DNA of 47,044 bases, taken from contig NZ_JAODIX010000063.1 of NCBI RefSeq assembly GCF_026586675.1, positions 1 through 47,044 of the forward strand. Direction: 5' to 3'. Within the stretch, counting starts at the first letter, position 1. Every line of letters begins with the position of its first letter. Shown here piece by piece: positions 15,755-23,789 of the stretch. This DNA is from Halorubrum yunnanense. Lineage in GTDB: Archaea > Halobacteriota > Halobacteria > Halobacteriales > Haloferacaceae. The notes under the pieces were generated by a model, which saw only the letters and a list, made by a program, of their open reading frames with translations, made no database searches and was not told where the DNA came from. A program made the position numbers and the translations under genes.

Positions 15755-16864
15755 ATGAGCGACGGCGACGAACACGACGAGAGCGACGGGCACGACGGCC
15801 ACCACGAGAGCGACGGGCACGACGGCCACCACGAGAGCGACGGCGACGAACACGACGACCACGCCGGCGACCCCCACCGCGAGGAGTTTCACGAGGACCC
15901 GGTCAGCCACACCCGCGCGACGGCCGACATGACGGTCGGTCAGCTCGTGGAGGGGTACGGCGACGCCGGGATCGGCGCGGCGTCGGTGAACGAGGCGGGC
16001 GACGTCCTCGCAGAGATGTTCGCGAACGAGGACTGCACCGTCTTTCTCTCGCTCGCCGGCGCGATGGTCCCCGCGGGGATGCGCCGGATCGTCTCCGACC
16101 TCATCCGCGACGGCTACGTCGACGCCGTGGTGACGACCGGGGCGAACCTCACCCACGACGCCATCGAGGCCATCGGCGGAAAACACCACCACGGGCGGAC
16201 CCATGACCCCGAGAAGAGCCTCCGCGAGCACGACGAGGGGCTTCGCGACGAGGGCGTCGACCGCATCTACAACGTCTACCTCCCGCAGGAGCACTTCGCC
16301 GAGTTCGAGGGCCACCTCCGCGAGGAGGTGTTCCCGGAGTTAGTCGGAGACGACCCCGTCTCCATCGCCGACCTCACGCGCGAGCTCGGGCGCGCGAACG
16401 CCGCGGTCAACGAGCGCGACGACGTGGCCGAAGACCCCGGCGTCGCCGCCGCGGCCTCCGACTGCGACGTGCCGATCTACTGCCCCGCCGTGCAGGACTC
16501 CGTGCTCGGCCTGCAGGCGTGGATGTACGCGCAGACCGCCGACTTCACGCTCGACGCCCTCGCCGACATGACGGAGCTGACCGACCTCGCGTTCGACGCC
16601 GACGACGCGGGCTGCCTGCTCGTCGGCGGCGGCGTCCCGAAGAACTTCACCCTCCAGACGATGCTCGTCACCCCCCGCGCCTACGACTACGCCGTCCAGA
16701 TCACGATGGACCCGGAGGCGACCGGCGGGCTCTCGGGCGCCACCCTCGAGGAGGCACGCTCGTGGGGGAAGTTGGAGAAGGACGCGCGCAACGCCTCCGT
16801 CTACGGCGACGCGACCGTCATGCTGCCGATGCTGATCGCGGCGGCCCGCGAGCGCGTTGAATAG
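15755..16864 (+). CDS. dys: deoxyhypusine synthase
   Basis: A 369-residue enzyme that transfers the aminobutyl group of spermidine (or agmatine-derived groups in archaea) to a lysine of translation factor aIF5A. Family motifs are MFANEDCTVFLSLAGAMVP, TTGANLTHDAIEAIGG, the catalytic lysine in GGGVPKNFTLQ (K296), and ARSWGKL near the end. The first 46 residues are an unusual His/Asp/Glu-rich extension built from a 9-residue unit (ESDGHDGHH) encoded by two exact 27-bp DNA repeats at 15779-15832. Such a tail could bind metal, but that is inference. The core length is normal for archaea. Confidence 0.92.
   Translation: MSDGDEHDESDGHDGHHESDGHDGHHESDGDEHDDHAGDPHREEFHEDPVSHTRATADMTVGQLVEGYGDAGIGAASVNEAGDVLAEMFANEDCTVFLSLAGAMVPAGMRRIVSDLIRDGYVDAVVTTGANLTHDAIEAIGGKHHHGRTHDPEKSLREHDEGLRDEGVDRIYNVYLPQEHFAEFEGHLREEVFPELVGDDPVSIADLTRELGRANAAVNERDDVAEDPGVAAAASDCDVPIYCPAVQDSVLGLQAWMYAQTADFTLDALADMTELTDLAFDADDAGCLLVGGGVPKNFTLQTMLVTPRAYDYAVQITMDPEATGGLSGATLEEARSWGKLEKDARNASVYGDATVMLPMLIAAARERVE
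15779..15832 (+). repeat. two tandem 27-bp repeats within the deoxyhypusine synthase gene
   Basis: Two exact 27-base units, 15779-15805 and 15806-15832, encode ESDGHDGHH twice, followed by a related third unit (ESDGDEHDD). It keeps the reading frame and so enlarges the His-rich tail. Confidence 0.85.
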
Positions 16865-17091
16865 GATCCCGAGTGCGGCCCCGGCCGCGTCATCATTCAT
16901 AAATGGAGCTGCGGTGGCGTCGCCGGCGCTGCGCGCCGGCTGCAAGCGAGAGCTTCGCTCTCGCCCTGCGCGCCTTCGAGCGCCCATCGGGCGCGAGGAG
17001 CACGCGCGAGGGACGCCGCGAGCGAAGCGAGCGGCGAGGCTGGGGAGGTGTGAGGTGCGGTTGCGGTGCGGGCGGGGTGGACTCAAAGGGG

Positions 17092-17187
17092 CAGCCGCGA
17101 GGCGGGCGCAGGCGACGTAAGCACCGCAGGGAGCGAGTGAAACGAGCGACCGAGGAGCGCAACGAGCGTGCGCCCGCCTCGCGGCTG
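17092..17187 (+). ncRNA. long hairpin of structured repeat A
   Basis: A perfect 19-bp stem, arms 17092-17110 and 17169-17187, around a 58-base loop. The region just outside the stem (CTCAAAGGGG before, GGGGCTTTGGAG after) is nearly complementary except for a GGG/CCC clash, giving an internal loop. Copy C has a shorter 12-bp stem at the same place with different arm bases. It is listed as a candidate RNA; transcription is not shown by the sequence. Confidence 0.45.
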
Positions 17188-17434
17188 GGGCTTTGGAGGT
17201 GTTCTCCGTCGATCCAGTAGCAATCATTTATAAGCGAGCGGCTGGGGCTTTGGAGGTGTTCTCCGTCGATCCAGTAGCAATCATTTATAAGCGAGCGGCT
17301 GGGGCTTTGGATGTGTTCTCCGTCGATCCAGTAGCAATCATTTATAAGCGAGCGGCTGGGGCTTTGGATGTGTTCTCCGTCGATCCAGTAGCAATCATTT
17401 ATAAGCGAGCGGCTGGGGCTTTGGAGGTGTTCTG
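17181..17434 (+). repeat. tandem array, four 57-bp units plus a partial fifth
   Basis: The units begin with GCGGCTGGGGCTTTGGA at 17181, 17238, 17295, 17352 and 17409, so the period is exactly 57. Each of the first four ends with CAATCATTTATAAGCGA, which contains a strong TATA-like box; the fifth unit diverges after GGAGGTGTTCT. Units 1, 2 and 5 read GGAGGTG and units 3 and 4 read GGATGTG, so the array grew in steps. Because 57 is divisible by 3, open frames run through on both strands (19-residue repeats), but they have no start signals and look like chance. Confidence 0.92.
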
Positions 17435-17532
17435 TGTCGCTCCGTCGCCACGGATCGAATAGAACCGGCGCCCGCACTCTGGATCAACGTCACGCAGACG
17501 CGACCCGGCCGAACTCGTGCGGCCATGAGCTG

Positions 17533-17548
17533 TAATTACATGTAATTA
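17533..17548. promoter_or_regulatory. 16-bp palindrome upstream of ribbon-helix-helix gene
   Basis: TAATTACATGTAATTA is a perfect palindrome 34-49 bases before the ATG at 17582, in an AT-rich island that should also hold the TATA box. Ribbon-helix-helix repressors commonly bind such sites and control their own gene; the link is inferred. Confidence 0.6.
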
Positions 17549-17581
17549 GACTTTTCACCCCGGAGCGAGTCACCCGAGCCA

Positions 17582-17782
17582 ATGAGCGAGTACACGACCA
17601 TCTCTCTGCGGAAGGAGTTCGTCGCGGACGTCGAGGAGTACGTCGAGGACGAGCCGTTCGGCTCGGTGAAAGAGTTCGTGAAACACGTCGTCGTCCAGGA
17701 GATGGAGTCGGACGAGGAGATCAGCGAGTCGGAGGCCCGTCAGATCGGCCAGCGGCTCCGGGACCTGGGGTACGTGGACTGA
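17582..17782 (+). CDS. ribbon-helix-helix (CopG-like) protein
   Basis: A 66-residue protein. Residues 4-45 follow the ribbon-helix-helix plan: strand TTISLRKEF, helix VADVEEYVEDEPFG, and helix SVKEFVKHVVVQEME. An acidic tail (DEEISESEARQIGQRLRDLGYVD) forms a further helix. Such proteins dimerise and bind palindromic DNA, and a perfect palindrome lies just upstream. The stop overlaps the start of the next gene by one base (TGATG), so the two are co-transcribed. There is no toxin-like partner, although the pairing resembles antitoxin-type regulators in form. Confidence 0.82.
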   Translation: MSEYTTISLRKEFVADVEEYVEDEPFGSVKEFVKHVVVQEMESDEEISESEARQIGQRLRDLGYVD

Positions 17783-17994
17783 TGAGCGTCGCCGACGGCA
17801 AGCCGATCGACTTGCCCGAGCGGATGACTCGGGCGGACGCCGTCCTCGCGGGCATGCCGCTGCTGTTCGCCGGCGGGTACGGCGTCGGCGCGGCGGTGTT
17901 CGGCGGGTGGGTGGCCGCCACCGCGAACGCGTCGATCGCGTGTACCGCGTTGATGCTCGACGCGCTCGTCCGGAATCCGCCGCGCGCTCAGTGA
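17782..17994 (+). CDS. small membrane protein
   Basis: A 70-residue protein with a hydrophilic start (SVADGKPIDLPERMTRADAV) and two hydrophobic helices (LAGMPLLFAGGYGVGAAVFGG; VAATANASIACTALMLDAL), ending in a short charged tail. It is translationally coupled to the ribbon-helix-helix gene through a one-base overlap. I do not recognise a function. Short two-helix proteins of this kind are common in haloarchaea. Confidence 0.7.
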   Translation: MSVADGKPIDLPERMTRADAVLAGMPLLFAGGYGVGAAVFGGWVAATANASIACTALMLDALVRNPPRAQ

Positions 17995-18016
17995 GCAGGG
18001 CGGCGACACGGGCGCG

Positions 18017-19054
18017 TCATTCGCTTCTCGATGTCAGTCCGACCGCCTCGGCCAACAGCGCGTGCGACTCCAAGGCGTCCTCGTGGTCCGGCACCGCGTG
18101 TTGGATCATCACCTCGTCGACGCCGAGGCGGTCGGCGAACTGGTCGAGGATCCCCGATATCGTCTCCGGACTCCCGGAGACCGACCGCGGCCACTCGTCG
18201 GCGTCGAGCGTCGCGGGGGTCGGCTCCGGGACCCCGCCGAGCTCGTCGATCGCCTCCTCGACGCTCGGGGTCGAGTCTCCGAGTTCGCCGCGCCGCATCC
18301 GCCGGAAGGTCGCCTCCGCGGGCGCGCGCCGACGGGCCGCGGCCGCGTCGGTCTCGCCGGCGACCGCGTTGACCGCGACCATCCCTGTGGGCTCGTCGGG
18401 ACCGCCGGGGAGGACTCCGGGGTCAAACGCCTCGCGGTAGGCGACGAGGGCGCGCTCCGCGAACCCGGGGCGGATGAAGGCGGCGAAGCAGTAGCGGAGC
18501 CCGAGTTCGCCGGCGATCTGGCCGCTCGACGGGCTCGACCCGAGCACCCATGGGACCGGCGGGCCGTCCCCGGAGCGCGGGACGCCGAGGTCGGCGTACT
18601 CGTGGCCGTCAGGGTAGTCGTCGTAGAGGTGGCTCACGAGCGCGCGAATCCGCTCCTCGTGGTCCTCGTTCGGGGTCTCGACGCGGCGGCTCGTCCCGAG
18701 CGCGCGGTCGGCGGCCGCCGGACCGTTCGCCCGCCCCACGCCGACGTCGACGCGGCCCGGGGCGAGCCCGTCCAGGGTCCCGAACGCCTCGGCGATCTTG
18801 AACGGGCTGTAGTGGTTGAGCAGGATGGCGCCGCTGCCGAGTCGGATACCGTCGGTCGCCGCCGCGAGTCGACCGAGGAGTACCTCCGGGGTCGTCCCCG
18901 CGAGGCGGTCGGTCCGACCGTGGTGCTCGGCGACCCAGAACCGCGAGTAGCCGAGTCGCTCCGCCTGCTCGGCGGCCGCGACCGTGTTCGCGAAGGCGTC
19001 GGCGGCGGTCCCGTCCGCGGGGACCGGAGAGAGGTCGACGACGGAGAGGTCCAT
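18017..19054 (-). CDS. LLM-class flavin-dependent oxidoreductase
   Basis: A 345-residue luciferase-like monooxygenase with a TIM-barrel fold that uses F420 or FMN. It begins MDLSVVDLSPVPADGTAADAF, and the family signatures AEQAERLGYSRFWVAEHHG (residues about 31-49), LGSGAILLNHYSPFKIAEAF (about 96-115) and GRVDVGVGRANGP (about 123-135) are present. Many haloarchaeal members of this kind (MsnO8-like) have no known substrate. It is a single gene convergent with the small membrane protein gene. The cofactor cannot be fixed from sequence alone. Confidence 0.9.
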   Translation of the reverse strand: MDLSVVDLSPVPADGTAADAFANTVAAAEQAERLGYSRFWVAEHHGRTDRLAGTTPEVLLGRLAAATDGIRLGSGAILLNHYSPFKIAEAFGTLDGLAPGRVDVGVGRANGPAAADRALGTSRRVETPNEDHEERIRALVSHLYDDYPDGHEYADLGVPRSGDGPPVPWVLGSSPSSGQIAGELGLRYCFAAFIRPGFAERALVAYREAFDPGVLPGGPDEPTGMVAVNAVAGETDAAAARRRAPAEATFRRMRRGELGDSTPSVEEAIDELGGVPEPTPATLDADEWPRSVSGSPETISGILDQFADRLGVDEVMIQHAVPDHEDALESHALLAEAVGLTSRSE

Positions 19055-19199
19055 GTCCGGGCTCGACGACCGCCGGTGGTAAGGGTTGGGCCGGCGGTGG
19101 GGCCGTGGGGATCCGAGCGACGCGGCGGGCCGTGGCGATCCGAGGAGAGCGGTCGCTACGCGGTCGGAGCGGAAACGAGATATCGAGAAAACGGCGTCG

Positions 19200-19376
19200 T
19201 CAGTTGTCGCCGGTCTTCGACTGCCACGCGTAGTCGCGACGCTTCGCGGACTTGCCGAAGCCGCAGGAGGAGCAGCGCTCCTTCTTGATGTGGTAGGACT
19301 TCTCGCCGCAGCGGCGGCACTTCACGTGAACCGTCTTGTTCTTCTTCCCCTGAGAGGGCGTTCCGGAGCCGGTCAT
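19200..19376 (-). CDS. rpl37e: 50S ribosomal protein L37e
   Basis: A 58-residue zinc-ribbon ribosomal protein of the large subunit. It begins [20 protein letters not shown]. The zinc ligands are the two pairs CRRC and CSSC within [20 protein letters not shown], followed by [16 protein letters not shown]. The start codon overlaps the stop of the lsm gene by four bases (ATGA), which marks translational coupling. The lsm-rpl37e pair is conserved across archaea. At 58 residues the gene is easily missed by length cut-offs. Confidence 0.95.
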   Translation of the reverse strand: MTGSGTPSQGKKNKTVHVKCRRCGEKSYHIKKERCSSCGFGKSAKRRDYAWQSKTGDN

Positions 19377-19615
19377 GCTTTAATGGTGACGACGTTATCG
19401 CCGCGTATAATCGTTGTGTCTTCGATCGCGACGGCGAACTCCCCGTCGAGATCGTCGTCGACGCGGTCACCCACGTCGTCCTCGGGCTCGATGACGACGT
19501 TCATGTGCTGGTCGTAGCCGGCCAAGGTCCCGTAGTAGGTCGTCCCGTCCTTCAGGTGTACCGTCACCGGCTCCTCGAGCGACGCTTCGAGTACGTCGAG
19601 GGGTCGTCCACTCAT
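19373..19615 (-). CDS. lsm: Sm-like archaeal protein (Lsm)
   Basis: An 80-residue Sm-fold protein that forms rings and binds U-rich RNA. The Sm1 motif is [26 protein letters not shown] and the Sm2 motif IRGDNVVTI near the end carries the conserved RG. The acidic variable loop is [18 protein letters not shown]. The start at 19615 was chosen over an upstream in-frame codon because the TATA-like box (minus strand, 19640-19650) lies 25-35 bases upstream of it. It is first in an operon with rpl37e. Confidence 0.95.
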   Translation of the reverse strand: MSGRPLDVLEASLEEPVTVHLKDGTTYYGTLAGYDQHMNVVIEPEDDVGDRVDDDLDGEFAVAIEDTTIIRGDNVVTIKA

Positions 19616-19638
19616 TGTACGTATCGCCTCCCGTCGCG

Positions 19639-19652
19639 GTAATAAAAATATC
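19639..19652 (-). promoter_or_regulatory. TATA-like promoter of lsm-rpl37e
   Basis: On the minus strand the sequence reads GATATTTTTATTAC, an AT-rich island 24-37 bases upstream of the lsm ATG. Confidence 0.6.
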
Positions 19653-19753
19653 GGGACGCGAGCCGGACGGATCGAAACGGGATCGCGTTCGCGCCGGCCG
19701 AAGCGCCCGGAGACCGTCGTGTTACCGCGCAACTCGGTCCCGACCGAACCCCG

Positions 19754-19768
19754 GTGTTTTTAAGATAG
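19754..19768 (+). promoter_or_regulatory. TATA-like promoter far upstream of RNase J
   Basis: GGTGTTTTTAAGATA at 19752-19766 or so is the best plus-strand TATA-like box before the RNase J gene. It would start transcription near 19790, giving a leader of about 140 bases, unusually long for a haloarchaeal mRNA. Confidence 0.45.
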
Positions 19769-19928
19769 GCACCTGTACCTCGAGATACCACACTCCCGCG
19801 GGACACGGTGAGTCGCGACGACTCGGCCGTAGCGGGGCCTCAACGACGCGCGGACAAACGTAGCGCTGACGGCTCCTTGCGGGGTTTCAGTGACCGGCGC
19901 CGACCACGGCGTCAGACACGAACACACC

Positions 19929-21281
19929 ATGGAAATAGAAATTGCGACACTCGGCGGTTACGAAGAGGTCGGTCGACAGATGACGGCGGTCCGAGCGGGC
20001 GACGACATCGTCATCTTCGACATGGGCCTGAACCTCAGTAAGGTCCTCATCCACGACAACGTGGAGACCGAGAGCATGCACAGCCTCGACCTGATCGACA
20101 TGGGCGCGATTCCGGACGACCGCGTCATGAGCGAGCTCGAAGGCGACGTCCAGGCGATCGTCCCCACCCACGGCCACCTCGACCACATCGCGGGCATCCC
20201 GAAGCTCGCCCACCGGTACGACGCCCCGATCGTCGGCTCCCCGTACACGATCGAGCTGGTCAAACAGCAGATCGCCGACGAGGGGAAGTTCCAGGTCGAC
20301 AACGACCTCGTGAAGATGAAGGCGGGCGGCACGATGGCCATCGGCGACTCCGAGCAGGTCGAGATGGAGTTCGTCAACGTCACCCACTCGATCATCGACG
20401 CGATCAACCCGGTCCTCCACACGCCCGAGGGCGCGATCGTCTACGGGCTCGACAAGCGACTGGACCACACGCCCGTCATCGGCGACCCGGTCGACATGGA
20501 CCGGTTCCGCGAGATCGGGCGCCAGGACGAGGGCGTCCTCTGTTACATCGAGGACTGCACGAACGCCGGCCGCAAGGGCCGGACGCCCTCCGAGTCGTAC
20601 GCGAAGAAGCACGTCGAGGACACGCTCAAGTCGATGGAGGACTACTCGGGCGGGATCGTCGCCACGACGTTCTCCTCTCACATCGCCCGCGTGAAGACCC
20701 TCGTCGAGTACGCCCGCGAGATCGGCCGCCAGCCGGTCCTGCTCGGGCGCTCGATGGAGAAGTACTCGGGCACCGCGGAGCGGCTCGACTTCGTCGACTT
20801 CCAGGGCGACGTCGGCATGTACGGCCACCGGAAGTCCGTCGACCGCGCGTTCAAGCGCATCATGAAGGAGGGGAAGGGGAACTTCCTCCCCATCGTGACT
20901 GGCCACCAGGGCGAGCCCCGCGCGATGTTGACGCGCATGGGCCGCGGCGAGACGCCGTACGAAATCGACGACGGTGACAAGGTCGTCTTCAGCGCCAGCG
21001 TCATCCCGGAGCCGACGAACGAGGGGCAGCGCTACCAGAGCGAGCAGCTCCTCCGGATGCAGGGCGCGCGCCTCTACGACGACATCCACGTCTCCGGCCA
21101 CCTCCGCGAGGAGGGGCACTACGAGATGCTGCAGGCGCTCCAGCCGCAGCACGTCATCCCCGGTCACCAGTCGCTGGAGGGCCGCTCGCCGTACGTGAAC
21201 CTCGCGACGTCGCAGGGGTACAAGCTCGGTCGTGACATCCACGTCACGCAGAACGGGAGCGTCATCCAACTCGTCGAATGA
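19929..21281 (+). CDS. rnj: ribonuclease J (beta-CASP metallo-beta-lactamase)
   Basis: A 450-residue RNase of the beta-CASP group, a 5'-3' exo- and endoribonuclease in RNA turnover. The metallo-beta-lactamase zinc motif is [11 protein letters not shown] (H81, H83, D85, H86). Further motifs are YIEDCTNAG (near residues 200-208), [12 protein letters not shown] in the beta-CASP domain, and the C-terminal [15 protein letters not shown] and [12 protein letters not shown] that supply metal-binding His. The start at 19929 gives [10 protein letters not shown]; upstream extension is not conserved-looking. It overlaps idsA by four bases. Linkage of RNase J to an isoprenoid gene is seen in archaea. Confidence 0.93.
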   Translation: MEIEIATLGGYEEVGRQMTAVRAGDDIVIFDMGLNLSKVLIHDNVETESMHSLDLIDMGAIPDDRVMSELEGDVQAIVPTHGHLDHIAGIPKLAHRYDAPIVGSPYTIELVKQQIADEGKFQVDNDLVKMKAGGTMAIGDSEQVEMEFVNVTHSIIDAINPVLHTPEGAIVYGLDKRLDHTPVIGDPVDMDRFREIGRQDEGVLCYIEDCTNAGRKGRTPSESYAKKHVEDTLKSMEDYSGGIVATTFSSHIARVKTLVEYAREIGRQPVLLGRSMEKYSGTAERLDFVDFQGDVGMYGHRKSVDRAFKRIMKEGKGNFLPIVTGHQGEPRAMLTRMGRGETPYEIDDGDKVVFSASVIPEPTNEGQRYQSEQLLRMQGARLYDDIHVSGHLREEGHYEMLQALQPQHVIPGHQSLEGRSPYVNLATSQGYKLGRDIHVTQNGSVIQLVE

Positions 21282-22324
21282 CGAGCGAGACGAAGGAGGC
21301 GCGGGTGCTCGACGCCATCCGCGAGCGGCGGGAACTGGTCAACGCCGCTATCGACGAGGAGCTGCCGATACAGCATCCGGAACGCCTCTACGAGGCGACG
21401 CGGTACATCCTCGAAGCGGGCGGGAAGCGGCTCCGGCCGACGGTGGCGACGCTCGCCGCTGAGGCCGTCACGGGCACCGAGCCGATGGGCGTCGACTTCC
21501 GCGAGTTCGCCGCCCTCGACGGGACCGAGGTGGACGTGATGCGCGCGGCGGTCGCCATCGAAGTGATCCAGTCGTTCACCCTGATCCACGACGATATCAT
21601 GGACGAAGACGAGCTCCGGCGCGGGGTCCCCGCCGTCCACGAGCGGTACGATACGTCGACGGCGATCCTCGCCGGCGACACCCTCTACTCGAAGGCGTTC
21701 GAGTTCATGACGGAGACGGGCGCGGCCCCGGCGAACGGGCTGGAGGCGATGCGGATGCTCGCGTCCACCTGCACGGAGATCTGCGAGGGACAGGCGCTCG
21801 ACGTCTCCTTCGAGTCCCGCGACGACATCCTGCCGGAGGAGTACTTAGAGATGGTCGAGCTGAAGACCGCGGTCCTCTACGGGGCGTCGGCGGCCACGCC
21901 GGGCATCCTGCTCGGCGCCGACGAGGAGATCGTCGACGCGCTCTACAAGTACGGGATCGACTCGGGGCGGGCGTTCCAGATCCAGGACGACGTCCTCGAT
22001 CTCACCGTCCCTTCCGAGGAGCTCGGCAAGCAGCGCGGCTCCGACCTCGTCGAGGGGAAAGAGACGCTGATCACGCTCCACGCGCGCCAGGAGGGCGTCG
22101 ACGTCGACGGGCTCGTCGACGCCGACACCCCGGCCGAGGTCACGGAGCCGGCCATCGAGGACGCGGTCGCCGCCTTGGAGGCGGCCGGCTCCATCGCGTA
22201 CGCTCGCGAAACGGCTGAGGACCTCACCGAGCGCTCGAAGGAACACCTCGAACTGCTCCCCGAGAGCGGCTCCCGCGAGCTCCTCGAGGACCTCGCGGAC
22301 TACCTGATCGTCCGCGGCTACTGA
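21278..22324 (+). CDS. idsA: geranylgeranyl/polyprenyl diphosphate synthase
   Basis: A 348-residue trans-prenyltransferase that makes the C20 (or longer) chains for archaeal membrane lipids by adding isopentenyl diphosphate. Both Asp-rich motifs are present: HDDIMDED (D105, D106, D109) and QIQDDVLD (D237, D238, D241), as are GGKRLRP at 48-54 and [14 protein letters not shown]. An aromatic residue (F100) lies five positions before the first motif, a position known to limit chain length in archaeal GGPP synthases, so GGPP is the likely product. The start overlaps the RNase J stop (ATGA). Confidence 0.93.
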   Translation: MTSETKEARVLDAIRERRELVNAAIDEELPIQHPERLYEATRYILEAGGKRLRPTVATLAAEAVTGTEPMGVDFREFAALDGTEVDVMRAAVAIEVIQSFTLIHDDIMDEDELRRGVPAVHERYDTSTAILAGDTLYSKAFEFMTETGAAPANGLEAMRMLASTCTEICEGQALDVSFESRDDILPEEYLEMVELKTAVLYGASAATPGILLGADEEIVDALYKYGIDSGRAFQIQDDVLDLTVPSEELGKQRGSDLVEGKETLITLHARQEGVDVDGLVDADTPAEVTEPAIEDAVAALEAAGSIAYARETAEDLTERSKEHLELLPESGSRELLEDLADYLIVRGY

Positions 22325-22424
22325 GCGGGGCCGCGGCGCGAGCGTCGGCGTCCCGCTGACGACCCGATCCGGCGGCGTCGTCCGCAACGGACACCGCTTT
22401 ATCCCCAGTCGCCCTTCTCCCCGT

Positions 22425-23351
22425 GTGCCCCGGTATCGAGACGTCGTCCTGTTCTTCACCCTCGCCACGCTGTGGGGCGGCTCCTTCGTGGCCATCGAGG
22501 TCGGCCTCAACTACTACCCCCCGATACTGTACGCCGCCTTCCGGTTCGACGTGGCGGCGCTGGTGTTGGTCTCGTACGTCCTCCTGACCGAGTCGGGGCC
22601 GCTCCCGCGCACTCGCGGCGACCTGGCCGCGATCTGCTTCAGCGGGGGGCTCTCCGTCGCCGCGAACAACTCGCTGCTGTTCGTCGGCCAGCAGTACACG
22701 ACAAGCGGTATCGCCTCCATCACCTACAGCCTCGTCCCGATCGCCACCGCGGCGGTCGCGGCCGCCTGGATCGGCGGCTCGGACCTCGACGCGCGAGGGG
22801 TCCTCGGCGTGGTGCTGGCGTTCGTCGGCGTCGGGCTCGTCGCCCAGCCGGATCCCGCGAACCTCGCCGGCGGCGTCACGATCGGCGTCGGGCTCATCTC
22901 GGTCGGCGTGCTCGCGGTCGCGGTCGGGAGCGTCGGGCTCCGCACCGTGGAGACGAGCTTCTCCAGCATCGCGCTCACGGGGTGGGCGATGCTGTTCGGC
23001 GCCCTACTGATCCACGGGCTCAGCGTCGGGCTCGGCGAGACGCAGCAGGCTCCGGTCGCCGACCTCCCGGCGGTCGCCTCGCTGCTGTTCCTCGGAGTGT
23101 TGTCGTCGGCGGTCGCGTACACCATCTACTTCACGCTCCTCGACCGGCTGGGCGCCTTCGAGATCAACCTCGTCTCCTACGTCGTCCCGGTCGTCGCGAC
23201 CGTGGCGGGCGCGGTCCTCCTCTCCGAGCCCGTGACGCCGCTGACGGTCGTCGGCTTCGCCGTCATCGTCGTGGGGTTTGGGCTTCTCAAACGGCACGCG
23301 ATCGCCGACGAGGTGCCGCGGCTCCTCTCGCGGGTCGGCGGGCTGTTTTGA
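22425..23351 (+). CDS. EamA/DMT-family transporter
   Basis: A 308-residue inner-membrane transporter with ten predicted helices in two repeated five-helix halves (drug/metabolite transporter superfamily). Typical EamA patterns are visible: TLWGGSFVAIEVGL in helix 1, FVGQQYTTSGIASITYSLVP in the first repeat, and the matching GAFEINLVSYVVPVVAT plus LLSEPVTPLTVVGFAVIV in the second. The start is GTG at 22425; the TATA-like CTTTATCC near 22396 supports it. Substrate unknown. A structured repeat (copy B) lies just after the stop. Confidence 0.88.
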   Translation: MPRYRDVVLFFTLATLWGGSFVAIEVGLNYYPPILYAAFRFDVAALVLVSYVLLTESGPLPRTRGDLAAICFSGGLSVAANNSLLFVGQQYTTSGIASITYSLVPIATAAVAAAWIGGSDLDARGVLGVVLAFVGVGLVAQPDPANLAGGVTIGVGLISVGVLAVAVGSVGLRTVETSFSSIALTGWAMLFGALLIHGLSVGLGETQQAPVADLPAVASLLFLGVLSSAVAYTIYFTLLDRLGAFEINLVSYVVPVVATVAGAVLLSEPVTPLTVVGFAVIVVGFGLLKRHAIADEVPRLLSRVGGLF

Positions 23352-23388
23352 ACCGGGTGTTGAGCTGAACGCTGGAGGGTACCGCTTG

Positions 23389-23772
23389 CTCAAAAGCCCC
23401 AGCCGCGACGGCTCGCGCACTTCGCTGCGGTCCTCAGTCGCTCGCGCACTTCGCTGCGGTCCTCAGTCGCTCGCGCACTTCGCTGCGGTCCTCAGTCGCT
23501 CGCGCACTTCGCTGCGGTCCTCAGTCGCTCGCGCACTTCGCTGCGGTCCTCAGTCGCTCGCGGTGCTCGCTCCTTGCGGTCCTTCCGTCGGTGTGCTTCG
23601 CCCTCGCGGCTGCCCCTCCGAGTCCCGCCCGCACAGCACCGCACCTCACGCCCCCCCAGCCTCGTCGGTCGTCCTCCGCGTTGCTCCGGACGACCGACTC
23701 CCTCGCACCGTCGGTTCGCGGCCCTTCGGGCCACTCACCGGGGCGCGCCGCAGCACCGTTTATTTATAACTG
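23389..23772 (-). repeat. dispersed structured repeat, copy B (reverse orientation)
   Basis: The same element as copies A and C, read on the minus strand from a TATA-like TTATAAATAAACGG (23759-23772) down to CGCGGCTGGGGCTTTTGAG (23389-23408). Hairpins in the same order: GGCCC/GGGCC (23720-23732), GTCGGTCGTCC (23664-23674) with its exact complement GGACGACCGAC (23688-23698), and the closing stem CAGCCGCGA (23400-23408) with TCGCGGCTG (23604-23612). The part inside the closing stem has grown by tandem duplication. It fills nearly the whole 438-base gap between the EamA gene and bcp. Confidence 0.8.
23412..23556 (-). repeat. tandem array, five exact 29-bp units
   Basis: Units starting CTCGCGCACTTCGCTGCGGT begin at 23412, 23441, 23470, 23499 and 23528, with a diverged sixth from 23557. 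There is no unique spacer between them, so it is not a CRISPR. The array lies in the loop of the closing stem of copy B and corresponds to the single GAGGACCGCA-GCGA segment in copies A and C. Confidence 0.92.
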
Positions 23773-23789
23773 TTCGTCGCCGTCGTTCA

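Larger units (their letters stand above)
16893..17440 (+). repeat. dispersed structured repeat, copy A (with tandem 3' end)
   Basis: A non-coding element of the same family as copies B and C. It opens with the TATA-like CATTCATAAATGG. Hairpins follow in order: GCGAGAGC/GCTCTCGC (about 16946-16964), GCGCCC-ATC-GGGCGC (16980-16994), CGCCGC/GCGGCG (17014-17036), then the conserved GAGGCTGGGGAGG, and a long stem CAGCCGCGAGGCGGGCGCA (17092-17110) with its exact complement at 17169-17187. The 58-base loop contains GGCGACGTAAGCACCGCA. The 3' end GGCTGGGGCTTTGGAGGTG is then multiplied in the 57-bp array. Chance open frames here are not credible genes. It may be a structured RNA or a mobile repeat. 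Confidence 0.8.

Noticed and set aside
17193-17462. A repeat protein encoded by the 57-bp array (both strands are open)
   Set aside because: The open frames result from a period divisible by three. They lack a proper start context, run in both directions, and the element has no coding frame in copies B and C.
23412-23556. CRISPR array
   Set aside because: The 29-bp units are directly joined without unique spacers, and no cas genes are present in the window.
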